The notes below the pieces were generated by a model. The model saw only the letters and a list, made by a program, of their open reading frames with translations, was not told where the DNA came from and made no database searches. Made by a program: the position numbers and the translations under genes. Shown piece by piece: positions 11,126 to 22,453 of a stretch of DNA of 64,000 bases; positions within the stretch are counted from its first letter, which is position 1; the number at the start of each line of letters is the position of its first letter. Source of the stretch: Bromus sterilis. Its lineage: Eukaryota; Streptophyta; Magnoliopsida; Poales; Poaceae. The DNA is taken from assembly GCA_950022295.1 (NCBI GenBank), contig OX465600.1, forward strand, positions 5,332,001-5,396,000, written 5' to 3'.

Positions 11126-11812
11126 TAAATCATTGTCCTAACACCAATCAGAGCCTAGAGAGCCTACTAGTTAGCCAAAAAGGAAAGAAACTGCCCTACC
11201 AAGAATTTTCAGAATAATCATCATTGGTGGACGACGTACTACGTGGGAGCACAAAGAGAACCGGTGGAATTTAAACAGCTTCAACGAACGAACGAAGGAA
11301 TTTAAAATTTGATTGGTGCGGAGATCCATCTCCGGGGTGTTGTTAATGAGTGAGGAGGAGCCCTTTTTAATTCGAAATTTTCGAAGCAGCCCATCCATCT
11401 TCCTCCTCCCTCCTCCGCTCCCCCTCCAACCCCACCCCGACCCTCGGACGGGACCCAGCCCGCGGCGACAGCTCCATTTCCCCCTCCCCACCAAACTCGA
11501 ATTCTCGCCACCGCATTCCCCCTCCCCCCGCACCCACCTTCTCCCCCCCCCCACCCGCATCTCCCGCGGCGGCGCTTCCCCCCGCGCGGACGGCGGAGCG
11601 GTGGGCCCCCCACCTCGGCAGCGGCGGCCGCGGCGGGGTTTGTCTGTTCCCCGCGGCGGGGAGAGGACCAGGCGGGCGGGCGGGTGCGGAGTCGGCGCCC
11701 GGGATAGGCGGGGGCGCGAGATCCGGGCCGGCGGCGCGATCTGGGCGTGGCATGAGATTGGGACCGGCGGCGCGGCGGTGAAGCGAGGCGAGGCGAGGTG
11801 CGGCCGCCGGGC
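11126..11812 (+). promoter_or_regulatory. Promoter / 5'-UTR region of the katanin p80 gene
   Basis: Composition changes abruptly from AT-rich to strongly GC/CpG-rich at about 11380 and remains so up to the KTN80 start codon at 11813. I see no clear TATA box, as is common for housekeeping plant genes with CpG-rich promoters. Several long open frames on both strands here are by-products of high GC and carry no domain. Confidence 0.6.
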
Positions 11813-14800
11813 ATGACGACCAACACCAAGCGCGCGTACAAGCTCCGTATCCTCCGTGATTCCGTCCAGATATTTTTTTTCTTCCTCCGCCCGGGTTGTT
11901 TTTTCAAATTGTTTGTTCAGGGGGGGGAGAGGTAGCTGCATTGCGTGAGCGCGTTTGACCGACGCGCCCTCCGCCGTCGCGCTCGTTCCGCTGGCCGCTC
12001 GAGCCGGCTCCGCCAGAGGTTTTCTGCGTCCCTTCCCGCGGTTGACATTGTAGTAGAGTGGCCCACGACTTGGTGCCGTGGGTGAGATTTATTTGTGCAC
12101 GATTGCTTCCTGTTGTGAGCTGTCTGGTTGCTCGCTGACCAGTCTGTAGCGCGTTATGTCGGGTCAAGTGCCGAGTGCGGATTGCTATGAACGCTTGTTC
12201 GTGGAATGTCTGAAGTTAATTTTGTCGCTAAAGTTGCCGCATTGCGTTTTCCTTGACTCTCATTTGCCGTAGAGGAGTTTGTGGCGCACGCATCCAATGT
12301 CAACTGCCTCAAGATCGGGAGGAAGACTTCGCGAGTTCTTGTCACAGGTGGAGAGGATCATAAGGTCAATCTTTGGGCTATCGGGAAGCCCAATTCGATA
12401 TCGGTAAGACTTGTCTTCTGCTGCCTGATTCTTAAGTATAACCTAGTATGTAGAATGTGGTTGCACAGTGGAGTGGGTGAATGGTACTCTGAACTCAACC
12501 CAACGAAACTCTGACTTCAGTTTGCCTTGAGTCGATTGCTAGATGAAAATTTCACCAGTTTAGCTGTTGATGACTTCAGCATGCTTCTCTTTATGCTGGT
12601 TTTCAATTAATGTTGATATTTTTTTATGTTAACTATTGACCTACTAGATGAATATGTGTTTGAGAATGGTTACTGTAGTTATCAGAAGTTTCATATATAA
12701 TCTCTTAAGTTGATGGAACAGTTAATTTGATTCATCTTTTCCCCCCAATTAATCTTTCTTATCTTTTGTTTGTACAGAGTTTACCAGGGCATACAAGTGC
12801 CGTCGAGTCAGTTGCTTTTGATTCCACAGAAGTATTTGTGGCTGCAGGAGCAGCCAGTGGGACAGTAAAATTATGGGACCTAGAGGAGGCGAAGAGTACG
12901 TAACTATGGATGCATGACTTACCCGATTTGTATAACATTCATGCTGGGTAATTATCTTTCATTCATCATATAACTTGGGTGGTTATGTGTGCAGTCGTCC
13001 GCACGCTTACTGGACATAGATCAAACTGTATGTCAGTTGATTTCCATCCTTTTGGAGAATTCTTTGCCTCTGGGTCTTTGGACACTAATCTGAAGATATG
13101 GGATATAAGAAGGAAGGGCTGTATCCACACATACAAAGGCCATACCCGAGGGGTGAATGCTATTAGATTCACACCTGATGGCCGTTGGGTTGTGTCTGGC
13201 GGTGAAGATAGTGCAGTGAAGGTAAGATTTGCTAGCAGTACTTTGTGTATTTCAGTTGCTAGTTTTGGTCATGTGGTTTCATTTCTTTCATAATGCTTTC
13301 AGCAACACACTGTATACTCACGTTTATAATTTAGTATGAGTTAAATTTAGATTCAGCATGCAGCCTTTCTGTCTTTTACTTAAACTCAGCATGATGGTCA
13401 TATCTCCTCATTGAACTCATAATCAGTTTTACCTTGGCAGATCTGGGATTTGACAGCTGGAAAGTTACTGCATGAGTTCAAATCCCATGAGGGTCAAATT
13501 CAGTGCATTGATTTCCATCCTAATGAGTTCCTTCTGGCAACAGGTTGGGTTCATATTTTATAATGCCGATCTAGGAGTATATAGTAACCTGTTTGCCCTT
13601 TTGGTTGTAGTATGTACTTTTAATGCTTTACTTAACCATTGGACCTCTGTCTTTCTACCTAATTATCGAAAACATCTATTGTTCATTGAGAATGGTGCAC
13701 CATATGGTACTCCCTCCGATCCATAAAAAGTGTCGCACATTTTGTACTAAGTTAGTACAAACTTTGTACTAAGTGGGCGACACTTTTTATGGATCGGAGG
13801 GAGTAATAACTTATACATATACATAGTGGCCACACACAATATTTTTGAACTAGGCCCACCTACCGGTTTAATTCACTGCCATAGTGCCCTTTGTTTAGGT
13901 ATCCAGGTTTGCAAAATGTCAAGTTGTCTTGTTCTGACATATTTTAAATGGTTGCATCTGTCATGCATGTCAACCATACTTTCACTATCAGCTATCTTGC
14001 TTGTTCCAAATTTTCATTTGGCATCATTTTGATATTCCAAGGTGTTGGTAGCTATATAGCTACTAATCCTTTATGTTGTTGAAATTATTTATTCCTTAAC
14101 AGAAACTTCCATTTTGGTGACATAGACTAGGAGACTCATTCTATTTGTGTAGCAGAGATGCATATTGTGTTCTTCCAGGTTGTGAACAGTAATTCAAATA
14201 AAACTTCTTCTGTCAGTGACAGAAGTTGTATTTGCGTGTTTTATGTCTGATTTGCAATTTTGCATACATGACACTGCTTGTCTCACTCAGGTTCAGCTGA
14301 TAAAACTGTCAAGTTCTGGGATTTGGAGACCTTTGAGTTGATTGGATCTACCGGACCTGAGGTAACTTTCTTGTGAAGAGTATCCACTCTATCCAGTTTA
14401 AATTTGTCAAGCGCTTTAGGCAACCTAGGATTTTCTATAAACTTGAGGTCACTGGTTCCAGAACCACATTGTAGGAGAATAAATGTTGACATCTTCTATC
14501 TTTTTTATTTTGTGCAATAAGTACTATCTGAAAGAACAAACACAGGGGAAACACTTGAAAGTCTCTCTTGTGTGTTTGAAGGAATGTGTAACTAAATAGG
14601 AAATAATGCGTCATGGTAGTGCTCATGAGTCATGACACCGTTTGACCTATGTGATGCTCAATGCACTAAATCACATCGACATATCTTGCGGTGAGCATCA
14701 TGCCTTTTATGTCATTGGTTTCGCAAGGTAATTACCTTGTGGGATGTTCTAGTAAATATGCTTTAAAAAACTCACACAGTCAGGGGTAATCATGGATAGA

Positions 14801-17800
14801 AAACTGTGTTAGCCTTAATCCAGTGTTGTAATTGTTAATGATGCAATAAGAATTATGATAGTAACCAATATTCAACTGGTGTTTTATGTGCTCTCTAAGT
14901 GACAAGTGCCATATATAGAAAACTGAGGCTAACACATGCTGCCAGAAGACGTTCTATAGAAAACAAAGAGTTTTGAAATAACATAAGTCATATAAGCACA
15001 TACTCATTTATAACATATGCTTTCTTTGTTTTCTGTTTATTTTCTCTGCCTTCTGTAAGCAACAAGATGTAAACATCGTCTCCCTAATTGGTGGCTACAG
15101 TAGAGATATTGCCTCCAGTTTCATTGAAAAAACAGCCAGAGCGAAACTAAGAGCACTTTGGCTGGGGGTAGGGATATTATTTCCTCGATGATAGCTTTAG
15201 TAGGTCTCTCCTCTCTGAGTCATGAAAGCAGTACAAGAATGGGAAGAAACTTTTGCAGTGAGGATCAATTCAACTTAATTGTCATTGGTCATGACAGGGC
15301 TAAGTATCCCCTCTGTTAAATAGACAATAACCTTTCAAAACGAAATGGATCAGTTGTAATCTCCTCCATTGATCTGCACTGAAATTTGTTAACTTAAGTG
15401 AAGGGGGGGTTCCAAAGTAAGACCCCTTATCATATTCATGTAATTACTTGCTGATGTTTCTACTTAAATATCAGATGACTGGTGTACGGTCTGTGACATT
15501 CAACCCTGATGGAAGATCTCTGTTATGTGGATTGCACGAGAGCTTAAAGGTAGTGATGCTGTTTCCTCATGTGGCTACGTTACTACAGAAATTCCGTTCT
15601 CCATGTCTTCCAGAGATAACTTCTCTAAAATTAAGCAGGTTTTCTCTTGGGAACCAATAAGATGCCATGATACTGTAGATGTGGGATGGTCTAGACTGTC
15701 AGATCTCAATGTCCATGAGGGAAAACTTCTTGGTTGTTCTTCTAATCAAAGCTGTGTTGGAATATGGGTTGTTGATCTAACGGTATGCTATTGGCTTCTC
15801 AGCTACATTTCTAATACCAATATCTTATTCTCTGTCGTGTCTTGTTTTTAGTTGACTGCTAACCAAACGATCAATTGACAGCGTCTTGAGCCACATGCAA
15901 CAGCTAGTTCAGCATTACTTAATGGTCGTTCTGAATTGAAGACTCCACCAACTGGCAGTATGCCATTACAAAACGACAGTGGTTCAAGGGCTAACATAGG
16001 GCGATCATCAGCTCTACAAAATTCAGAGAATAACTTAAAGGCTTCTACAGGAAGGCTTTCAGTTTCTCAAAATTCAGATTCTGCACCCAAAGAGATTAAG
16101 CCGACAGCTTGTATGCCACTGATCTTCTCTTTTTAGACATGTTTGTAATTTAGTGTTTGAAACACAACATATGTCTAATCTGTCCTTTGTCTGTTCTTGT
16201 TACGATAATGAAGCAAGTGGCTTGGTCCCAAGCACTCCTCAAAGGGTCGGAACTGGCTCCAGTACTAGAACAGCTGGAAATTCTGCATCTGGTGGCACCA
16301 CTTTAAAGAGAAGTTCACTGAAGAGTAACAGTACTTCTAATCTTCATAATTTCAGTAAAATCGACGTGGTTCCTGCTGCTGTGATCATCCCAAGAACTAG
16401 CTCAGGAGCAGAGCTTGGTACTGGTTCAAGAAGTTATGCTGCTGATGTGGCCCCTGTTCTTCCGAAGGCAAGCAGAAGGGCAGAGCCGGCTACTGATCAT
16501 AGGACAGAAAGTGCTGATGTGGCATCTGCTTTTGTTCCCAGAACAAGCTTAAGAATGGAAATGGCCTCTGATTCAGCACCTGATGTTGTTTCTAGGGCAG
16601 GCAGAAGGTTGGAATCTGCTGCTGATTCTAGCAAAGAAAGTGCTGATGCAGCACCTGTCCCCAGGGCCACTTCAAGAATGGAAATGGCCTCTGATTCTGT
16701 ACCTGTTCTTTCTAAGGCAGGTAGAAGATTCGAGTCTGCCACTGATTCAAGAAAAGAAAGCACTGATGAAGCACCTGTTGTTCCTAGAGCAACTTCAAGA
16801 ATGGAAATCGCCTCTGATTCTAGGAGAGAACCTTCTACCGGAAGAGTGTCACCATTTAGGATCCAATCAAGGTATGCTGAACCAAGGAAATCAACCAATG
16901 TGAAAGTTGATATGGGAAGCAAGGATACTGAAAGTAACGACCTTACTTGTCAAATATTTCTTCCTCGAAGGAATGGTGCTGTTCAAACAGTAATTCCCGA
17001 AGAAACTCGTGAAGATTTAAAACATGATACAGTTTACAGGTCGGGATTTCCAGGTTCAGCAGAATCAAAAACAAGCCACCGGAATGATAATTGTATGATC
17101 CCTGCCCTTAACATGCTTATCTGTTTTACTTGCTGCTGTAGTTTGATTTGGATTTTGTTTCACAACCATTAGTGGTGCCTGATTTACCTAAAAAGTAGTG
17201 CTTGATTTCTTGCATCTTGTGCTCGAAAGAATGATTCTTGTGTGAATTTGATGAAATTCCCATTCCCTTTTGTCCTGTACCGAGTCAAGTGTTAGGAACA
17301 ACTTAATTTATTTGTTCAAGGTTCTTCAATTATTTCTGTAGCTAGATGTTTTCCATATGCAATAGTTGCCAGTGAATTTTGTTAATTAGTGTTGTCTTTG
17401 TTTGGCTGTGAATACTTTTGTTCTAAATGCTTTGGGAAACAATTCTCTATTCTGTTGTTGAGTTATTACTTTCCCTTTGTGTTTTGACTTGATAATTTTC
17501 ATTTGACAAATCACATGTCACAATTCAAAAATTACCTGTAAGTTTCATGTATATAACTAAGTTGTAACTGCTTGAGCATTTTGGTTCTCCTTTACAGATG
17601 TTCCTAGAATGCGTAAGCCAAGAGATAACTGCTACATTGAAGTTTCAAGAGCAGGTATATCATTTGCTATACTTTGGTGCTTGCAATAATTTGTTCTGCA
17701 GCCCTGAATCGTAAAGTATTATGCAGGAAGAACAAGGTCAATTGTTTCTAACTGGGAAGGCAGGGATCAGTCCCCAATCCATGAAGAACCAACAACAAGC

Positions 17801-19442
17801 AATTCAGCGATGGGAGCTCCTAGAGGCCGAATGTATTCATCTGTATGTGAGATAACCCATAAGCTTTTAGAATATTCTATTCATTGTTTGTTCTTACTGT
17901 TAGATTCAATGCACAAATCATTTCTCTTTAGTTTTTGTCTACTTGACACTGTTGTTATATTATGTATTTATGTTTGACAAATTGGAATTTGGATTTGTTA
18001 AAAAAAGGAAAATCATAAACAAACTAATTTCTGCAACTTGTTTTTTTCCTTGGCAGAGGGGAAGCAGTCAAGCAGCTGAATCAAATACCATAATGAGTGA
18101 GGAGGATGTTTTATCTATTCTAATCGAAGAGCATGATTTATTTCTGAGTTCGACACGATCACGATTGACAAAATTGCAGGTTCGTATGGTGCTTGATTAT
18201 TTTTGGGTGTGTGACATTGTTATTTTGCAGGTGAAATTTGACTTCGTAATCTTATAAATTCACAAAGTAAAAGTGTTACATTTAAACTGGATATATGCTG
18301 CATGCTATCAATAGAATGTAAAAAAGTATATAAATATATGCATTGTCCTATGTCATGGTATTCCAGATTTTAATAGAGTTTGTTTCTTCAGAATGATTTG
18401 AGTCAGCAGAGTAAAGCACAACTGTGGACAGATAGTCTTTCTAGACCGTGATTACCCAGACTGTATGTATCTTACTGTCCTTACTGTATTAACTGCCTCG
18501 CAGATCCTTCATCAAATGTGGCAAAGAAATGACATCAGGGGTGTTTTCTCAGCGCTGGAGAAGATGTCTGATCATGCTGTCAGTACTCTGTAACCTTCTT
18601 GTTTTTGCATGGAAGAACCGTCACATTGTCGACTCATAATTTTAAGATTTCTGCAAACTCCAGGTATGTGCTGATATGGCAAGTGTTCTGATGGAGAAAA
18701 GTGAAGCTATCACACTAGATCTATGTACCAGTATCCTGCCTGTCCTCGCTGACCTTCTGGAGAGTAAAACTGACAGGTAGCTCATCTTGTTTTGTGAATC
18801 GTTACGATTATGTTCTGGGCTGATGTACAAACGTTCATTATTGGGACCGAAGTTTTGATTGATTCATATATATATTTGTCGTTACTGTGATGTGCCATGT
18901 CATTGTTCATCCATTTGTTTATTTATTTTACATTGCAATGAATCTTTGCAGGCATGTGGCTGTATCACTGGAACTGGTGGTGAAGCTTGTCAGGACTTTT
19001 GGGCCTGTAATACATTCAACAGTATCGGTTGGTCCATCCTCTGTTGGTGTAGATCTTGAACAAGAGAAAAGGTATTGTTTCAGTCAACTGCTTTCCTAAT
19101 ATGCAATTCCTAGATTAGCTTATGTCATTTTACTTGTTTTGTCATGTTAGGCGGGAGAGGTGCAACCTATGCTTCATTGAACTGGAGAAAGTAAAAAACA
19201 AGCTTCCTTCCCTTACAAGGTAATCTAAATATTATAGTTACATTACCTAAATTGTACTTTCACCTGCACCACCAACCATTAGTATTGGAGTTCTGGACCA
19301 GCACCATTCGGAACTGAACTTGTACACGAGTTCGCTCTTTGTGATGCTCATACTTTGTTCCTTGTCTGTTAACAGAAGAAAAGGGGCAGCTTCAAACACA
19401 GCGCAGGAGCTCAGTCTCGTCTTCCAGGAAATCATGTCGTAG
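11813..19442 (+). CDS. KTN80: Katanin p80 WD40 subunit (KTN80), 18 exons
   Basis: Regulatory subunit of the microtubule-severing ATPase katanin. Known plant KTN80 proteins partner the p60 subunit and direct it to microtubule branch and crossover sites in the cortex. I traced exons 11813-11846, 12273-12403, 12778-12895, 12995-13221, 13441-13543, 14291-14361, 15475-15549, 15639-15782, 15882-16110, 16214-17092, 17598-17654, 17727-17842, 18057-18179, 18504-18578, 18664-18776, 18952-19071, 19151-19219 and 19376-19442. All introns are GT-AG, phases agree, and the sum is 2751 nt (916 aa plus stop). Residues 1-301 form WD40 repeats, with texts such as VTGGEDHKVNLWAIGKPN, SGTVKLWDLEEAK, TGHRSNC and GSADKTVKFWDLET. 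Residues about 302-728 are a Ser/Arg/Glu-rich linker with a repeated segment. Residues about 735-916 match the p60-binding con80 domain (MWQRNDIRGV..., SILPVLADLLESK...). The start MTTNTKRAYKL matches the plant family. Intron 5 holds a MITE. No lesion was seen, so it is probably functional. Confidence 0.95.
13710..13803. mobile_element. Stowaway MITE (94 bp) in KTN80 intron 5
   Basis: Near-perfect hairpin: CTCCCTCCGATCCATAAAAA on the left, its inverted complement at the right ending GGATCGGAGGGAG, and TA on both sides (13708-13709, 13804-13805). The well-preserved arms suggest a fairly recent insertion. It lies between exons 5 and 6 and away from both splice sites. Confidence 0.92.
16387..16830 (+). 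repeat. In-frame repeat in the KTN80 linker (exon 10)
   Basis: Within KTN80 exon 10, about 40-residue units follow one another. They centre on PRTSLRMEMASDS, PRATSRMEMASDS and PRATSRMEIASDS, each of the first two followed by AGRR(L/F)ESA(A/T)DS(S/R)KES. An older, more diverged unit (PRTSSGAELGTGS..., ASRRAEPATDHRTESAD) precedes them. That makes about 3.5 copies. The repeat is in frame and lies in the disordered linker between the propeller and con80. Confidence 0.85.
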
Positions 19443-20287
19443 ATTGACCGCACATTCTCAATACAAACACACAATTAAATGGGAAATGCTTTACCTCTGG
19501 TCTCACGATGGAGCGCTGCTTGTTTTGCGCTACCGTGAAGCACTGAGGTCACGACCGTGGTAGTAACCTTTTGTTGCTACTGTTCTACGCCCTTTGTACA
19601 ACTCTAACCCTTATTGATTTGGCATCCTTGCCATCTGGAAAGAGAAGCCGCCAGTAGACACAGCGTCCTTCAGCCAAGCGCGGGGCGGTGCTCCTCCTTG
19701 CGTCATGATTGTTTCACCGGCGGGCTTCAGAAGGTGTTCGTTTGGCCTCGGCCTCGGAAGTCGGAAGGCCTTTGCTGGTGCCTGTAAATGCTGTAGCCTC
19801 TCTCGATTCTTGTGCTTGCGTTTGGTATGGTAGTTTGTTGTTGGGCTTGTATGATGTCTGGTCGATTCAGTGACAAGATTGACTAGTGAGTTTGAATCTG
19901 GTCGAAGATTCAGTGAGAGATCCATGTACAATTGTGCACCATTTTTTGTTGTTGAAGAGTTTTGACACATTGACTTTTGATTCCACGTGCCGTGTCTGAT
20001 GGAAGTGTTGCAGTGAGTTGATGTTGACGCAACGAACGATTTATGTTTTCATATGCTGTGCGCATATCTTCTCGTTCAGTTTGGCAAAACTCAAACAGCA
20101 GTTGTAACTTTGGTAGCTGTAGAATAGTTCTGCATTAGCCAGTTTCCTTTTTTGTACAAGAAAAATATAGTTTTTCAAAAGGTTTTTTAGTGAGTAGTAA
20201 ATCGTGAGCTAACTCATCTACACTAGACGAAAAGCACCACCCAAGATGGCCTAAATATCATTAAAGGATCCGACTTTGCAGCGGCGC
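19443..20287 (+). other. KTN80 3'-UTR and downstream flank
   Basis: Sequence after the KTN80 stop codon stays mildly GC-rich to about 19990, consistent with a 3'-UTR and flank. No strong AATAAA was identified. The minus-strand open frame at 19611-19970 shows no family resemblance. From about 20100 the sequence is ordinary AT-rich intergenic DNA. Confidence 0.45.
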
Positions 20288-21335
20288 TATACTAGTAGAA
20301 TTAATAGACTTGTAAAATGTGCTAGCTTTTGTGTTTTCGAATTTTTGAAATGTTTTATCTCTCAAACCGTTAATCCGATTGATGATCCGTTTTCACCATT
20401 AGCTTTCTCGCAATGAGATCTTCAAAACTAGATCCCATGTCAATATGTTTTAAAAAACTTTTTTTCCATCAGTATTTGCCACATAACTATTCTACTTACT
20501 TCATAATTATTTATATAGTTGCCAGATTATAATAACTTGGTTGTTAAAACTTTTTTTCAAAACAACGAGATCTTCAAAACACTTTTTTTCATCAGTAATT
20601 GCCACATTGCTGTTCTACTTACCTGATAATTATTCATATAGTTGCCAGATTATACCAACTTGGTTGTTAAAACTTTTTTTTTCATCAGTTACTTGCCACA
20701 TTATTGTTCTACTTACTTGATAATTATTCATATGGTTGCCATATTATACCAATTTGATTGTTAAAACACTATACACTAATATACATAAATGAGAAACTTG
20801 TTTTATAGTATTTGTATGTGTTTCTCTTTAGAATCACTTAAAAAAATACTCATATTTGTCATGATATTTATACCAAATGTCATAATAACTTGTTGTGCTT
20901 GAACGATTGGCTAACGGTTACTTATGTTCGGTTGTCGTATTTATTACATCTAATTGACATGTTGATTTATTGTTCTTGTCAGTTTTATCAGTCTGATTTA
21001 CCATTTTATTTCATCGGGTTATATCCTAAGCTTAAATATACGAAACTATTCCTCCGGCAACTATGCACAAAAATTTGTGGCAACAGTTCACTGTAAAACT
21101 GGCATCTAGGGTGGCTTAATGTGACAACTGACAGTGACAAAAAAAATTCATCGAAACATATCAATATGGGATCTTATTTCGAAGATCTCGACGCGATAAA
21201 CTAATGGTGAAAACGTATCATCAATCGGGTTAACGGTTTACGAGATAAATCTTTTAAAAAAGTAAATTTTAAAAGAGCTAACACATATAGTTGATGGATT
21301 GAGCCGCCGCATGGGGCATGCGTTGCTGGCGGAGG
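20288..21335 (+). mobile_element. Foldback / Helitron-like element, copy 2
   Basis: Homologous throughout to 2120-3013: the left arm (CTAGCTTTTGTG..., CTCGCAATGAGATCTTCAAAAC), the inverted right arm (TTCGAAGATCTCGACGCGAT...) and the body all match. It has three tandem units of about 95-110 bp (starting near 20458, 20583 and 20676) where copy 1 has two. The terminal CTAG is not intact at its right end. It stops about 240 bp short of the stop codon of the mini Aux/IAA gene, in that gene's 3' flank. Confidence 0.7.
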
Positions 21336-21578
21336 TACGTATCATTTCCCATCATTAAAACCCGGCCAAAACTGATTGTTATTAGTTCACTAGATAATTT
21401 GCACACATCACATATCTGCAGCATGCATGAACTACACACAGCACACACACTAGCTAGTGCTGCACTGCTGCACAAGACTAAACACCCGCGCTGCAACAGA
21501 TCGATGAAGGAACAACTAGCTATAGCTCCTAGTGAGAAACCCCGCACCAACGCCAACTTCAACAAGACGACGATGGAA

Positions 21579-21952
21579 TCAATTGCGCCTCTTGCAGACG
21601 ATCTTATTGCACTCGGAGACGAACGTGCTGCAGTGCATAATCAGATGAATCACTTGTTAGTAAACTAGTGCACGCAACAATTAACATATAACTGACATGC
21701 ATGCATGCAGAGATGATGGATGCGTGCTTACTCCCACGGGAGGTCGTCGACGCGCATGAGCTCGCCGTCGTCGTCCACGTAGTTGATGGAGAAGTCGCCG
21801 CCGGCGGAGGGGAAGAGCTCGGCCAGCGCGGTCCTCAGCTCCCCGTGCCCTCGGTACGCCCTCAGGTCCACCTTACGCATGTACGGCGTGCCTTGCATGC
21901 TTACTTTGACGTGCTTGCCGGGCATGCCAAGGCGCAGTGCGGTGTTGACCAT
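21579..21952 (-). CDS. Miniature Aux/IAA-type protein lacking degron (89 aa)
   Basis: Predicted auxin-response repressor of reduced form. Coding exons on the minus strand are 21952-21732 and 21627-21579, joined by a 104-bp intron (GTAAGC...CTGCAG). The total is 270 nt, 89 aa plus stop. Residues 4-12, TALRLGMPG, resemble Aux/IAA domain I (an EAR-type TELxLGLPG). Residues 14-35 (HVKVSMQGTPYMRKVDLRAY) are domain III, with the PB1 lysine. Residues 54-82 (FSINYVDDDGELM..DDLPWDTFVSEC) are domain IV, with the acidic OPCA patch. The intron position inside PW(E/D) matches canonical Aux/IAA genes. No domain II degron (GWPPV) occurs, and the usual 100 or more residues between I and III are absent. The first ATG sits exactly at the 3' splice site of a long upstream intron. 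The family call is firm. Functionality and the start codon are inferred. Confidence 0.82.
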
Positions 21953-22134
21953 CTGTAGTGCATACAAAACACACACATATATATATACACGTATTAATAT
22001 TTAAAATTAATATATAATTTTAAGGCGGTTAAATTATGCAAGCACGATAGGAAAATTTTACATTCATATAATTGCATAATTAGAAAACAAAGCAAATATG
22101 TCTTATGCTAATTAAGGTGTCCATTTAACAAATA

Positions 22135-22226
22135 CTCCCTCCGATCTTAAAAAAGTGTCTAGAAAAAACAACTAGGATTGTTACAATTTATAGTGTAACT
22201 TGCGACACTTTTTTTGGATGAGGGAG
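22135..22226. mobile_element. Stowaway MITE, 92 bp
   Basis: CTCCCTCCGATCTTAAAAAAGTG at the left and the inverted end CACTTTTTTTGGATGAGGGAG at the right, both flanked by TA (22133-22134, 22227-22228). It lies in the proposed first intron of the mini Aux/IAA gene. Confidence 0.85.
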
Positions 22227-22453
22227 TATAAATTATACAAATTTAGGAGGGATGGGGGTTAATGCCCCCCCTCCACATACACTTGCTTACGTTATATTTC
22301 ACAAATTATATTTCTATAACATAGTTACATATAAATATATTGGATCCTATTTAAAATGGGCCCTAGACCTCTGCACCTAACTTGTTGAGGCCTAGTGCGG
22401 CGGGCGCACCGTTTGCCCGGCCTATGGACCGGCCCTGCCAAACACATTCCAAA

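Noticed and set aside
11171..11941. Long minus-strand (256, 201 and 128 aa) and plus-strand (167 aa) ORFs upstream of KTN80
   Set aside because: They overlap one another in the CpG-rich KTN80 promoter/leader, encode only Pro/Arg/Gly-rich text and show no domain. High GC removes stop codons by chance.
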